From positions 181,407 through 245,406 of the forward strand of contig NZ_JAVIFU010000004.1 in NCBI RefSeq assembly GCF_031157315.1: DNA of 64,000 bases, read 5' to 3'. Both the position numbers and the translations under genes were made by a program. Source of the DNA: Paenibacillus sp. LHD-38. Its GTDB lineage: Bacteria; Bacillota; Bacilli; Paenibacillales; Paenibacillaceae. Shown here piece by piece: positions 18,536 to 27,050 of this stretch (position 1 is the first letter of the stretch; every line of letters starts with the position of its first letter). The notes below the pieces were generated by a model. It worked only from the letters and a program-made list of their open reading frames with translations. It ran no database searches and had not been told where the DNA came from.

Positions 18536-19201
18536 ATGATGTTGATGATGAAAATCGAATTTGAAAACCAGACGATCGAATTTAATGTCCTCTACGGCAC
18601 TAGAAAAAAGCTTTCCATTCATATCGACTCTACGGGTCACATCACCGTTAAAGCGCCTAATGATACGAACAATGAAGCGGTAATGAGCGCTGTGGAGCGT
18701 CACGGGAAAAGGATTTTAGAGAAATTGCAAGCGATTGCTGCTGCCCGCCAGGTGCCTAAGACAAGGGAATATCAGGACGAAGGAAAGTTCCTTCACCTCG
18801 GAAAATATTATTTTCTCCATGAGTTAATCGACACGAAAGAGCTCAATGAGGATGAACTGAAAAGTAATCTGAAGAAGTTTTATTTCTTAAGCTGCAAGAA
18901 GATCGTCGCGGAGCGGGTCAAAATCTATCAAGCACAGCTGAAGGTGAGGCCTAAAACGATTGAGGTCGTAGAGTCTAGAACGAAGTGGGGGAGCTGCAGC
19001 TCGGATAAGCATTTAACCTTTAATTATCGTTTAGCAATGGCTCCAATTGAAGTGATCGACTATGTAGTCATCCACGAGCTCTGTCATCTGCACCATATGA
19101 ACCATGATCGATCCTTTTGGAGACGCGTTGGTAGTATCATGCCGGATTATAAAGAAAAGGAAGCATTTCTGGCGAGGTATGGACAGGCGATGACGCTATA
19201 G
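18536..19201 (+). CDS. YgjP-like (DUF45) zinc metallopeptidase
   Basis: A small metallopeptidase of the YgjP/SprT-like group. The zinc-site helix HELCHLHHMNHDRSFW is clear, preceded by the family motif SRTKWGSCSS and FNYRLAMAP. The N-terminal beta-rich part (KKLSIHIDSTGHITVKAP) is also typical. The start is uncertain: a GTG at 18512 and ATGs at 18536, 18539, 18545 and 18548 are in frame and none has a good ribosome site; homology-like sequence begins at KIEFENQ just after 18548. Cellular targets of this family are not well known. It has no evident link with the hydrolase cluster upstream. Confidence 0.8.
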   Translation: MMLMMKIEFENQTIEFNVLYGTRKKLSIHIDSTGHITVKAPNDTNNEAVMSAVERHGKRILEKLQAIAAARQVPKTREYQDEGKFLHLGKYYFLHELIDTKELNEDELKSNLKKFYFLSCKKIVAERVKIYQAQLKVRPKTIEVVESRTKWGSCSSDKHLTFNYRLAMAPIEVIDYVVIHELCHLHHMNHDRSFWRRVGSIMPDYKEKEAFLARYGQAMTL

Positions 19202-19330
19202 TACAGAAAGGTTGGACGATCGGGCAGGAAACTGGTATACTTGCCGGGATTGCTCCCGTAAAGCGATTTCAATTGTCGGATTTAGAGGGAGCTCGTCTAA
19301 TATTAGCTGCAGTCAGGAGTGTTATATCAA

Positions 19331-19519
19331 TTGAGAAAATATAATTTTATGCGTCCGATATTGCTGATCGTAATGGCGCTGCTTGTTAAGAGCCTGATTA
19401 CGAATCTTTGCATGGTGTTCGGGATGGAACAGGGACCGGCAGAAAATATCGGTTTTATTTGCATGCTTATCACGGCAATCGTTGTTTATTCTAGAATCGC
19501 CCGGAAACGCCGCAAATAA
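19331..19519 (+). CDS. Small two-helix membrane protein
   Basis: About 62 residues with two hydrophobic segments (FMRPILLIVMALLVKSLI and NIGFICMLITAIVVYS) and a basic tail RIARKRRK. The start is either TTG 19331, with AGGAG about eleven bases upstream, or GTG 19319, which abuts that site. No family recognised. It could be a chance frame, but the membrane-protein shape and basic tail speak for a real gene. Confidence 0.5.
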   Translation: MRKYNFMRPILLIVMALLVKSLITNLCMVFGMEQGPAENIGFICMLITAIVVYSRIARKRRK

Positions 19520-19604
19520 CAAAAGCCTCGAAAGGAGCAGCCATCGAAGGAAACAAAAGGAATGGATGCTCCATTCGAAAAAACGAGCTGGGATAATGAG
19601 AATA

Positions 19605-19663
19605 TTGAAACGTGAAAATCTCGTGTTATAATCTTTACGTAAACGATTACATGTAATCGTTTA
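19605..19663 (+). promoter_or_regulatory. Promoter with a 24-bp perfect palindromic operator for the MFS gene
   Basis: -35 TTGAAA (19605-19610), 16-base spacer, -10 TATAAT (19627-19632). Just downstream, 19640-19663 is a perfect 24-bp palindrome centred on CATG (half site TAAACGATTACA). Its position from about +1 onward would let a TetR- or MarR-like dimer block transcription. No repressor gene lies beside it. Confidence 0.8.
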
Positions 19664-19689
19664 ACTAAAATAAAGAGAGGAAGAAACAT

Positions 19690-20922
19690 ATGACCGGCCA
19701 TTTAAGAAAAACGCCATCCATTTATCGAAACCGGTTTTTTCAGGCCATTATTTTATCCGGCTTATTTTTGCAGATTGGCATCTGGGTACGCAATATTGCG
19801 GTCTTGCTGTTCGTGATGGAACAGACCGATAAGAATGCGACTGCGGTTTCATTGATATACGTAGCTGAGTTTGCTCCAATCTTTATATTTTCTTTCATCG
19901 GTGGAACATTTGCAGACCGCTGGAAGCCGAAGAAAACAATGATCTGGTGCGAACTATTGAGCGCTGGTTCGATTTTACTAGTGTTATTTGCACTTACTTT
20001 TGGATCTTGGAAGGCGGTATTCTTCGCTACACTCGTTTCGTCCATTCTGTCACAGTTTTCCCAACCGTCAGGGATGAAGTTATTTAAAGTACATATTCCC
20101 GAGGAACTTATGCAAACAGGTATGTCGATGTATCAGACAATGATGGCTGTATTTATAATATTGGGGCCGATATTGGGAACCTTTATTTATAAACAATTCG
20201 AGATTGAAGCGGCTATCGGAGTGATGTGTGCTGCTTTTATTCTGTCTGCTGCGGTGTTAACCTTACTTCCACCAGATCGGGAAGCGCGGGATATACACAA
20301 GGAAACAAATCTCAAGGAAGAGATGGCTTTGGGTTTGCAATACATATTGTCTAAAAAAGTATTGTTGATATTGGGCGGATGTTTTGCGGCCGCGGGGCTG
20401 GGAGTCGGATTTATACATCCGATGGCCATTTTCTTGGTGACGGAGCGTTTAGCTTTACCTGAAGATTATTTCCAGTGGCTCCTGGCCGCTAACGGGATTG
20501 GAATGGTCGTGGGCGGGGTCCTCGCCGTTATGTTCAGCAAAAAGATATCTCCGCCATTGCTCTTGCTATTCGGATTGCTAGTTAACGCAGCGAGTATGAT
20601 CGTTTCAGGGGTTTCAACTTATTTGTGGCTGACGCTTGCTGCACAGTTCTGCATGGGATTGGTCACACCTGGGTTTCAAGTGGCTGTACAAACCATGATA
20701 CTAAAAAATACAGAGGAATCGTTCATAGGTCGAGTAAACGGTATTTTGGGTCCATTATTTCTAGGGTCATTCGTGCTCACGCTTAGTACGGCGGGATGGA
20801 TGAAACAATTATTTTCGGTCGTCGGAATGTATGCTTTTTCCGGAACGTTATTTATTATCGGCGCTTTGATTAGTTTGCCTTTGTTTCGCTTCCGTTCGGA
20901 TGATAAGGCGCCTACCCCATAA
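19690..20922 (+). CDS. MFS transporter, probable drug efflux (enterobactin exporter/MefA-like group)
   Basis: A 410-residue major facilitator with twelve predicted helices. The region FIGGTFADRWKPKKTMIWCE holds the conserved loop between helices 2 and 3, and the C-terminal half repeats the pattern. AGAGAGGAAG precedes the start. Proteins of this type export macrolides, other drugs or siderophores; the substrate cannot be told from sequence alone. The strong promoter with an overlapping palindromic operator suggests that it is switched on by its substrate through a repressor. A bidirectional terminator follows. Confidence 0.82.
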   Translation: MTGHLRKTPSIYRNRFFQAIILSGLFLQIGIWVRNIAVLLFVMEQTDKNATAVSLIYVAEFAPIFIFSFIGGTFADRWKPKKTMIWCELLSAGSILLVLFALTFGSWKAVFFATLVSSILSQFSQPSGMKLFKVHIPEELMQTGMSMYQTMMAVFIILGPILGTFIYKQFEIEAAIGVMCAAFILSAAVLTLLPPDREARDIHKETNLKEEMALGLQYILSKKVLLILGGCFAAAGLGVGFIHPMAIFLVTERLALPEDYFQWLLAANGIGMVVGGVLAVMFSKKISPPLLLLFGLLVNAASMIVSGVSTYLWLTLAAQFCMGLVTPGFQVAVQTMILKNTEESFIGRVNGILGPLFLGSFVLTLSTAGWMKQLFSVVGMYAFSGTLFIIGALISLPLFRFRSDDKAPTP

Positions 20923-20967
20923 GCAGTTATTCTGTTGTCCAGGTGCAGCTGTCAACCCTTGTAAAAC

Positions 20968-21006
20968 AATGACAGACTTATCGTCCAAGATGATAAGTCT
21001 GTCATT
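20968..21006. terminator. Bidirectional terminator between the MFS gene and the arabinanase gene
   Basis: Perfect 15-bp stem (20968-20982 with 20992-21006) and a 9-base loop between converging genes. Confidence 0.85.
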
Positions 21007-21014
21007 CCGTTATT

Positions 21015-22898
21015 TTAAAGTGGAAGCAAGACCCACCTTTGAGCATCAAACGAATTTTGCTCCCAAATTTGCACGTTCGACCCGTTTGCCGTGCCTCCGT
21101 TCGCCACATCCAGCACTTTGCCGCTCGCCGGATTTATTAGCTTGTAGGTGCCGTTGGATTGAAGAGAGATATTCCACTTTTGAGCGCTCAAGCCATTATC
21201 CGTCCAAATTTGAACGTTGGTACCATTTGCTGTTCCCCCGCCCGCGACATCGAGTGCCTTCCCGCTATTCGGATTAACCAACTTGTACGTTCCGTCTGTG
21301 TTCATTGTAACTTTCCACATTTGCGGTGCTAGATTGTTATCCGCCCAAAGCTGTACGTTCGTACCGTCCGCAGTGCCGCCATTCGCCACGTCAAGAGATT
21401 TCCAGCTGGCTACGTTGACTAGCTTGTACGTCGCTCCAGATAGAATGGGTGCCGAGATTTTTTTACCCCATATGGCCGTTCCTGATTGATTTAGTCCAGT
21501 ATAAACGTAGGTAGGGCGGCTAGTCTCCCAATCCCACGCCTCGATCATTTGGACGGTATCGATCCAGTAGTCGCCCGGCGCTTGTCCAGGTGCATACCAG
21601 TAGAGCTTGAGCGTGCCCGGAGCGGTGAAGGTCCAGTAGTTGGAGCTGGATTCCGTTCCAATTTTGCCGCTGGCCAGAAGGGTGACATTACTGGATCCAA
21701 TCTTCCCATTATTTGAGCGGTCAAGTATGATCGATTCCCAGGTACCCGCAACGACGTTGGAGGAAAGGGTACGCTGCTCTTCGCCGGTAAATCGCTCTGG
21801 AGATACGAGAGGCCAGCCATCAGCAGACCATAGCATTTTACGCACATGCAAGTATGTCCAGTCCTTATTAGCTTCGCCGCGTGCGTGATGGATCATGTAC
21901 CAGCTGCTTCCATCCTGCAGGATCGTGTTATGACCGGGGCCGTACCACCCATCAGAGCCTGCGAAGCCGTACCCGCTTAAGATCTTAGTACCAACCTCGG
22001 TTTGCGGAGATAGGCTTGTATTTGTCATTGCATTACCGTTGTAGTCCAGGTAGGGTCCCGTAATGCTGGAGGAACGTCCAACCCGGACATTATAAGTCAT
22101 ATTTGACGTATTGCAGCAGGAATCGTAAGAGACAAACAAGTAGTATTTGTTCTGGGATGCATTATAAATGATATTTGGTGCTTCGACAGCACGATCGACC
22201 GAGGTGCTGCGTGCCGCGATCAACGTTCCTTGTCCGGACGCCGCGAACTTTCCGGTTGTTGCATTCAGCTTTGTGATAAAAATACCGCCGAAAAACGATC
22301 CGTACGACATCCATGGTTGTCCAGCGGAATCGATGACAACGTTAGGATCGATCGCGTTAGCGGTGTAGGCGTCGCCTTCCTTTGTTTTGAAGACCTCGCC
22401 TTGATCGGCCCATGGACCGGTAATCGAACTGCTTGTCGCGACACCGATGTACGAGGTGCGAGTGCCGAAAGCGGAAACGCAATAGTACAAATAATAAGTG
22501 CTGCCGAGCTTGACGATTTCCGGCGCCCAGATGACATTGACCCCGCCAGTCCAGTTTTTGGCTGCTGTAGGTACTCCATTCAGTGCATAACCGACCCATG
22601 TCCAGTTGATCAAATCGGTTGATTTTCGAATCTGTATGCCTGGGGTTGCTGCGCCACCGACATTATAATCCGTCGAGAATAGATAATACGTGCTGCCTTC
22701 CTTGTAGATTTCGGGGTCATGCACATTCGTTATATTCCAAGCCGACTCGTTATTAATGTTAGCTGTATCATACATCGGATAGTTTGGGGGTTGGTTGATG
22801 GCAGCAGATGCTATACTACTAAAAAGTAAAGCGCTTACAATAAGTGAAACAAAAACAAGTTTGAGGGTAAAGAAGGAGGCTGATTTTTTCTTTAACAT
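21015..22898 (-). CDS. Secreted GH43 arabinan endo-1,5-alpha-L-arabinanase-like enzyme with ricin-type lectin domain
   Basis: A 627-residue secreted enzyme. A Sec signal peptide (KLVFVSLIVSALLFSSIASA) is followed by a five-bladed GH43 propeller with the three acidic residues in VHDPEIY (Asp near 61), AIDPNVV and VEAPNI. A middle domain (about GEEQRTLSSNVVAGTWESI to MIEAWDWETSRPTYVY) is common in this subfamily. The C terminus is a ricin B-type lectin with three repeats of the KALDVAGGGTANGTNVQIW kind, each closing in a QxW motif (PQMW, AQKW, AQRW). The ATG at 22898 is preferred over 22907 because AAAGGG is better spaced. A cre site and a good promoter lie upstream; an AraC regulator diverges from it. 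Confidence 0.88.
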   Translation of the reverse strand: MLKKKSASFFTLKLVFVSLIVSALLFSSIASAAINQPPNYPMYDTANINNESAWNITNVHDPEIYKEGSTYYLFSTDYNVGGAATPGIQIRKSTDLINWTWVGYALNGVPTAAKNWTGGVNVIWAPEIVKLGSTYYLYYCVSAFGTRTSYIGVATSSSITGPWADQGEVFKTKEGDAYTANAIDPNVVIDSAGQPWMSYGSFFGGIFITKLNATTGKFAASGQGTLIAARSTSVDRAVEAPNIIYNASQNKYYLFVSYDSCCNTSNMTYNVRVGRSSSITGPYLDYNGNAMTNTSLSPQTEVGTKILSGYGFAGSDGWYGPGHNTILQDGSSWYMIHHARGEANKDWTYLHVRKMLWSADGWPLVSPERFTGEEQRTLSSNVVAGTWESIILDRSNNGKIGSSNVTLLASGKIGTESSSNYWTFTAPGTLKLYWYAPGQAPGDYWIDTVQMIEAWDWETSRPTYVYTGLNQSGTAIWGKKISAPILSGATYKLVNVASWKSLDVANGGTADGTNVQLWADNNLAPQMWKVTMNTDGTYKLVNPNSGKALDVAGGGTANGTNVQIWTDNGLSAQKWNISLQSNGTYKLINPASGKVLDVANGGTANGSNVQIWEQNSFDAQRWVLLPL

Positions 22899-22977
22899 CG
22901 TAAACATCCCTTTCTGATTTTAAATGGGGTTACAGGGTGGACGGCTAGTTAAAGGATAAGTGACTCTTTACAGCAGA

Positions 22978-22992
22978 ATGTAAGCGATACCA
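22978..22992 (-). promoter_or_regulatory. CcpA cre site for the arabinanase gene
   Basis: ATGTAAGCGATACCA fits WTGNAANCGNWNNCA at every fixed position. It lies about 50 bases inside the predicted transcript, a usual place for catabolite repression by road-block. Confidence 0.65.
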
Positions 22993-23036
22993 ACCTTTCA
23001 ATAGTTTAATATATTTATTACTCGATTCGTAAATTC

Positions 23037-23065
23037 ATTATGCTTTAAATGCTGTATTACGTCAA
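23037..23065 (-). promoter_or_regulatory. Promoter for the arabinanase gene
   Basis: On the minus strand TTGACG (-35), 17 bases, CATAAT (-10). It overlaps the intergenic region with the divergent AraC promoter, which starts only about ten bases away. Confidence 0.65.
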
Positions 23066-23075
23066 TTGATAATAT

Positions 23076-23104
23076 TTGAGCCGCCTGTATTTCTCGAGTA
23101 CAAT
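23076..23104 (+). promoter_or_regulatory. Promoter for the AraC regulator gene
   Basis: TTGAGC (23076-23081), 17-base spacer, TACAAT (23099-23104). Confidence 0.65.
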
Positions 23105-23145
23105 GAGGGAGTAAAAGGGCCACCGAAATAAGAAGGGGTGTTGGT

Positions 23146-23976
23146 ATGGAAAGTCAATACGATGAGTTGGCTGCTTACTTCTTGCAGGTGCCGATTGATG
23201 TTTTTGGTGTGTATCAAACCTTGCTTCGTGCAGGTGTCTACCAGGGACATAAATACCAGCCTACGACCAAGTGCGCGCTGCTTATCGCGTTGAAAGGCGA
23301 GGCTGTCTTTGATTACGACGGTACAAGCTACCCCCTGTATCCTGGAAAGGCTTTGCTTGGCGGATCTAATCGGCATTTTGAAATTGTCGTTCATACTGCC
23401 GAATTTGAATATTTTCTCGTGCATTATCTAACTGCAAACGCGGAGCAGGAACAACTTGCTCGAATGGAAAAGGTCAGCGAACTTCACGTTGAAATGGATG
23501 CGGCGCTGCTGCAGTTGATGGAGCAGCTCAGGCGGCTGTCCACGGTTCTTGGCAATATCGAGCTGCTGGAGAAAAAGACGTTATTTTACCGACTGCTCAA
23601 TAAGGCGCTTCTGTTCGAACGGTACCAGCAAAACAGCGAGAGCCAGCCAATGATGGAGCAGACGATTGAATACATTCGGCAGCACTATATGGAACCGATC
23701 ACGCTGGAGAGCTTAGCAGATCAGCTCCGGATGAAGGCGAAATATTTTTCGCATTTGTTTCGGAAATATACGGGCATCGGCCCTATTAATTATTTGATTC
23801 AATTCCGAATGAACCTTGCGTATGAGCTGCTGATGAGCGCTGAATTTTCGGTGCGCGAGATTGCCAGAAGCGTAGGCTACTCCGACGCCTATTATTTCAG
23901 CAGATTATTCAAAAAGCATTACGGGATGTCGCCGACAGCCGTGAAACACCTCGAAAGTAGAAATAATCCATCCTAA
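23146..23976 (+). CDS. AraC-family transcriptional regulator with cupin-type sensor domain
   Basis: A 276-residue regulator with an N-terminal cupin-like effector domain (LLIALKGEAVFDYDGTSYPL and the following beta strands) and a C-terminal double helix-turn-helix (ITLESLADQLRMKAKYFSHL and SVREIARSVGYSDAYYFSRL, then KKHYGMSPTAVK). AGAAGGGG lies before the ATG. It is divergent from the arabinanase gene, which favours a role in arabinan or arabinose response. On its other side lies a Fur-controlled siderophore-binding protein; in Bacillus an AraC protein (Btr) controls such a gene, so an iron role is the alternative. The first reading is preferred because of the shared divergent promoter region. 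Confidence 0.82.
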   Translation: MESQYDELAAYFLQVPIDVFGVYQTLLRAGVYQGHKYQPTTKCALLIALKGEAVFDYDGTSYPLYPGKALLGGSNRHFEIVVHTAEFEYFLVHYLTANAEQEQLARMEKVSELHVEMDAALLQLMEQLRRLSTVLGNIELLEKKTLFYRLLNKALLFERYQQNSESQPMMEQTIEYIRQHYMEPITLESLADQLRMKAKYFSHLFRKYTGIGPINYLIQFRMNLAYELLMSAEFSVREIARSVGYSDAYYFSRLFKKHYGMSPTAVKHLESRNNPS

Positions 23977-23994
23977 GATCGGGAAATAATCTAT

Positions 23995-24049
23995 TTGCGA
24001 AGGATAATTGCAGTGGTATGATTAACCTCGATAATGATAATCGTTATCA
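23995..24049 (+). promoter_or_regulatory. Fur-controlled promoter
   Basis: TTGCGA (23995-24000), 16 bases, TATGAT (24017-24022), then a Fur box at 24030-24048: GATAATGATAATCGTTATC differs from the classical 19-mer at one position. In 7-1-7 form TGATAAT-C-GTTATCA lies at 24035-24049. Confidence 0.85.
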
Positions 24050-24081
24050 TCATATGAGAAGTTATTGAGGGGAAGAGTGAA

Positions 24082-25107
24082 ATGAAGATACGTAAAATGC
24101 CCATGGTAGCAGCTTGCCTGCTATTGTTTATCGTTATGCTTGTCAGCGCATGCTCAAATGCTGCAGGTACGAATAACGCGAGTAACGCGACAGAAAAGCC
24201 GTCAAATGCTAGCGACAGCAATGCCAATGCAGACGCGGCTGAAAGCCAAGGCTTTCCAAGATCCGTTACAAGCGCTAACGGCGAAGAAATTACGATTGCC
24301 GAAAAGCCGCAAAAGATTGCATTGGTACATTGGGGACTTACCCAAGACTTGTTAGGCTTCGACTTGCCGTCCATTGCGGTAACGCTGCCGTTCACGGCTA
24401 AGCAGTCGTTCCTAGACACCGAGCTGTACAAGCCATATGTCGAAAAGTTTGATGAAGTGACCGTCGTTGGCGAGAACACGGCGGTTTATTTAGAAGCGCT
24501 GCTGGAATACGAGCCTGATCTTATTTTGGCGGGCAGCGTGACTAACAAAGACATAACCGATCAATTATCGCAGATCGCTCCAACGATTTTGATCGATGAA
24601 GAGAAAACGAATGTCTGGACCGATTGGCAGTCTGTCATTACGAAGTTCGGGGAGATCCTCGGCCAAGAGGAGCTTGCGAAGCAGACAATTGACGAATTTT
24701 CCGCAGAGGTTGAACAAGTGAACCAGCAATTAAGCGGCGTGGAAGGCACAGTTGCCTATCTTCAGGTTAGGGATAAAACGATTTGGCTGCAGGGTACAAA
24801 CTACGCAGGCGATTATTATGAGCCGATCGGGCTGAAGGCGCCTGAAGAGGCAATTGGCGATGGCATTGAGCTCACGCTCGAAGGGCTGAGCGCAATTGAT
24901 CCGGACCATTTGTTCCTCGGTTATTTTAATTACACGGATAAATCGCTTCCGGCTCTTTCAGACGAATGGGAAAAAAGCGAGGTTTGGAAGAAGCTGAAGG
25001 CTGTTCAGCAGGATCAGGTGTATGCCATAAATGGAGAGCTTTCCTATGGATACGGACCGATCAGCAGAATTAATGGTTTGAAAGCCATTGCAGACGCGCT
25101 GAAATAA
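24082..25107 (+). CDS. Iron-siderophore ABC transporter binding lipoprotein (FhuD/FeuA-like)
   Basis: A 341-residue type III periplasmic-binding-fold lipoprotein: lipobox VSAC with Cys24, then a low-complexity Asn/Ala/Ser linker, then the domain with PQKIALVHWGLTQDLLGFDL, the region YEPDLILAG and the C-terminal lobe YGPISRINGLKAIADAL. It captures ferric siderophores at the cell surface for a permease/ATPase pair, which is not coded next to it. The Fur box directly in the promoter supports iron regulation. The start follows GAGGGGAAGAG. A strong terminator follows, so it is monocistronic and would have to use a transporter coded elsewhere. Confidence 0.88.
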   Translation: MKIRKMPMVAACLLLFIVMLVSACSNAAGTNNASNATEKPSNASDSNANADAAESQGFPRSVTSANGEEITIAEKPQKIALVHWGLTQDLLGFDLPSIAVTLPFTAKQSFLDTELYKPYVEKFDEVTVVGENTAVYLEALLEYEPDLILAGSVTNKDITDQLSQIAPTILIDEEKTNVWTDWQSVITKFGEILGQEELAKQTIDEFSAEVEQVNQQLSGVEGTVAYLQVRDKTIWLQGTNYAGDYYEPIGLKAPEEAIGDGIELTLEGLSAIDPDHLFLGYFNYTDKSLPALSDEWEKSEVWKKLKAVQQDQVYAINGELSYGYGPISRINGLKAIADALK

Positions 25108-25172
25108 GCAACCTTCAAGAGAGCATCGGGCCTCACATGACACAATGAGATGATGAATAAGTTAGCAAGATG

Positions 25173-25204
25173 AAGAGGGACATTGTTCCCTCTTTTTTTT
25201 TTTT
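25173..25204 (+). terminator. Terminator after the siderophore-binding gene
   Basis: 8-bp stem AAGAGGGA/TCCCTCTT with a 6-base loop CATTGT and about twelve T residues. Confidence 0.9.
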
Positions 25205-25523
25205 GCGTGCACAGATTTTTAAGATGCATCCCTCGCTATGAAGAGATTCATCAGGAAGGAAGGACGTATTCTTAGTCTTCACCCTTGAGATGATTACAAT
25301 GCGTATTTCCATTAATGGCAGGGCCTCTTTACTAGAAACATCCCTAAACTTGAACGATGGTCCAAATAAAGGGATGAACGAATAATGAGTACACTGGAGG
25401 AAGCAGAAGGCGTAAGCGCATCCTGCTTCTTTTTCTTTGGAGACTGTACTTCCTATTGGGTGAAAATAGATAAAAAACGGGTATAATTAAAGGAGCCATA
25501 TTTCCATTTGGAGGTTAATAAAC
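25205..25523 (+). other. Intergenic region with a second terminator-like hairpin and a promoter
   Basis: No convincing gene. At 25400-25429 GAAGCAG/CTGCTTC encloses GCG-TAA-GCGC and is followed by TTTTTC, a terminator or attenuator. Downstream a -10 TATAAT lies at 25482-25487 for the GNAT gene; its -35 is weak (TTGGGT at 20 bases). A 33-codon frame from ATG 25385 runs through the hairpin and looks accidental. Confidence 0.5.
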
Positions 25524-26081
25524 ATGTCAGCATTTACTCGAACGGACTCTATCGGGATCATTCAATCGGATATCAAAGTGTTTCAAGCGAAGCCAGAGGA
25601 TACAGAAGCCGTATTGCAATTGCTCGTCCAAACAGCGGAATGGTTACGGAGCAAAGGCTCGAAGCAGTGGAGCGGCTTGCTGCATGGCGAGGACTCCCAT
25701 CAGACGCAGGAGGCAATTAAGCGCGGGGAAGTGTACATATTCTTGCAGGGCAGCATGTTAGCGGGAATGGTGATGCTGATGCAGCAGGAGAGTGCATGGG
25801 ACCGCGGGCTCTGGGGAGATGAGGGGCATGAATCCTCGGTCTATTTGCACCGTCTGAATATCAACCGTGAAGCTGCGGGCAAAGGTTTGGGTGAAGCGAT
25901 TGTACGCTGGTCCGATTCCGGTATTCATTTTCCGGGGAAAGACCGCATTCGGCTGGACTGCATTGCAAGCAACGCCAAGCTGAACCAATTTTACCTGGAC
26001 TGCGGTTATGAATTTAAAGGCTCTGCGTCCAACGAAATAAGTACATTCAATAAATACGAGAAGCTTTGCACGCTAACGTAA
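25524..26081 (+). CDS. GNAT family N-acetyltransferase
   Basis: A 185-residue acetyl-CoA-dependent acetyltransferase. The acetyl-CoA loop region is at YLHRLNINREAAGKGLGEAI (near residues 112-131), followed by the beta strand IRLDCIAS and the helix NAKLNQFYLDCGYEFKG, which together make the GNAT core. Substrate unknown. TTTGGAGG stands before the ATG. It has its own promoter upstream. Confidence 0.82.
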   Translation: MSAFTRTDSIGIIQSDIKVFQAKPEDTEAVLQLLVQTAEWLRSKGSKQWSGLLHGEDSHQTQEAIKRGEVYIFLQGSMLAGMVMLMQQESAWDRGLWGDEGHESSVYLHRLNINREAAGKGLGEAIVRWSDSGIHFPGKDRIRLDCIASNAKLNQFYLDCGYEFKGSASNEISTFNKYEKLCTLT

Positions 26082-26175
26082 AACGAAAGCCTCCAATACT
26101 TACTTTTGCCTCGGCTGCTTAAAACATCGTCCAAGAGGGTACATTCATAAAAAGAGATCCAAGGAGGTAGTAACC

Positions 26176-26295
26176 ATGAAGAAAAAAATGCTGTTTACTG
26201 CAATCGGGATGGGAGTCACCTATCTGATGAAAAACAAAGATGCCCGTGACAAGCTCAAGCATAAGATACAATCTTTTACGAAAAAGAATCGATAA
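26176..26295 (+). CDS. Small basic protein (39 residues)
   Basis: Begins at ATG 26176 nine bases after AAGGAGG and ends at TAA 26293, right before a strong terminator, which together make a complete small transcription unit. The sequence has a short apolar start (MLFTAIGMGVTYLM) and a basic helix (KNKDARDKLKHKI). It resembles the small YtxH/DUF3918-like proteins of bacilli in style only; no function is claimed. Confidence 0.65.
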   Translation: MKKKMLFTAIGMGVTYLMKNKDARDKLKHKIQSFTKKNR

Positions 26296-26303
26296 TAAAA
26301 AGA

Positions 26304-26329
26304 CTGCCGGAAGATCCGGCAGTTTTTTT
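26304..26329 (+). terminator. Terminator after the small basic protein
   Basis: 8-bp perfect stem CTGCCGGA/TCCGGCAG with an AGA loop and seven T residues. Confidence 0.92.
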
Positions 26330-26516
26330 GCGTGATAAGCCAGATTTACGTTAATTTCAACGCATCAAGCTAGTTGATATCTCACATTTATGGTAAGATA
26401 GCTAAGGACAATAAACCATACACAATCAATGAGAGAAGTGGGGGGCGAAATAAAACCCTGCTTCTTTTATTTTGAAGAAGATATACGCTATAGACAGCAA
26501 ATAAGGGAGAACATAA

Positions 26517-26993
26517 ATGCCTACAATTGTAGCAAAACCATTTGATCAAGACATGCAAGCCCTCTTAGGCGAAATCGCAACGGCTTATCATGCACCGGAG
26601 CTCAGCAAGAGAGAAAAGACGGAAATACCGGAGCAAATCTACATTATTGAGGCAGAAGATGCGATGGTGGGGTACGGGGTCGTATGGGAATACGAAAACG
26701 GGAAACAACTGATAAAGAAGGCGGAAAAAGATTATTTTAGCGATGATGAGAAATATTTGGAAAAGGACTTCTATATCGATATCAAAAACAAGAAGGACTT
26801 CATCTTTATAGAAGCGCTCGATGTGCTGAAAGAGTTCGAAAGCAAAGGTTATGCCGCTTCCTTTATTAATTGGCTCAAAGCGAAATACCCGAATAAAAGA
26901 ATGTATGTCTATTCCTTAGAGAAATCTAGAAATTTCTGGTTTAAGCAGGACTTTGAGGTTTTGGGCAGCACCGTTTGGATGACTTATAATTAA
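26517..26993 (+). CDS. GNAT-like acetyltransferase
   Basis: A 158-residue protein with a probable GNAT fold: beta strands around QIYIIEAEDAMVGYGVVWEY, then FIFIEALDVLKEFESKGYAA where the acetyl-CoA loop would lie, and a C-terminal YVYSLEKSRNFWFKQDFEVL typical of the last GNAT strands. The canonical Q/RxxGxG/A motif is weak (FESKGYA), so activity is uncertain. AAGGGAGA precedes the ATG. Upstream lies a hairpin-poor leader with GGGGGGCGAAATAAAA. Confidence 0.65.
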   Translation: MPTIVAKPFDQDMQALLGEIATAYHAPELSKREKTEIPEQIYIIEAEDAMVGYGVVWEYENGKQLIKKAEKDYFSDDEKYLEKDFYIDIKNKKDFIFIEALDVLKEFESKGYAASFINWLKAKYPNKRMYVYSLEKSRNFWFKQDFEVLGSTVWMTYN

Positions 26994-27050
26994 CCGTATG
27001 AATAAGCAGCTTGATTAATCATTTATGCTTTTTATAATGAAGGAGACAAT

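Noticed and set aside
25385..25486. 33-codon frame reading through a terminator-like hairpin
   Set aside because: Composition (Phe run from the T-run) and the lack of a ribosome site show it is accidental.
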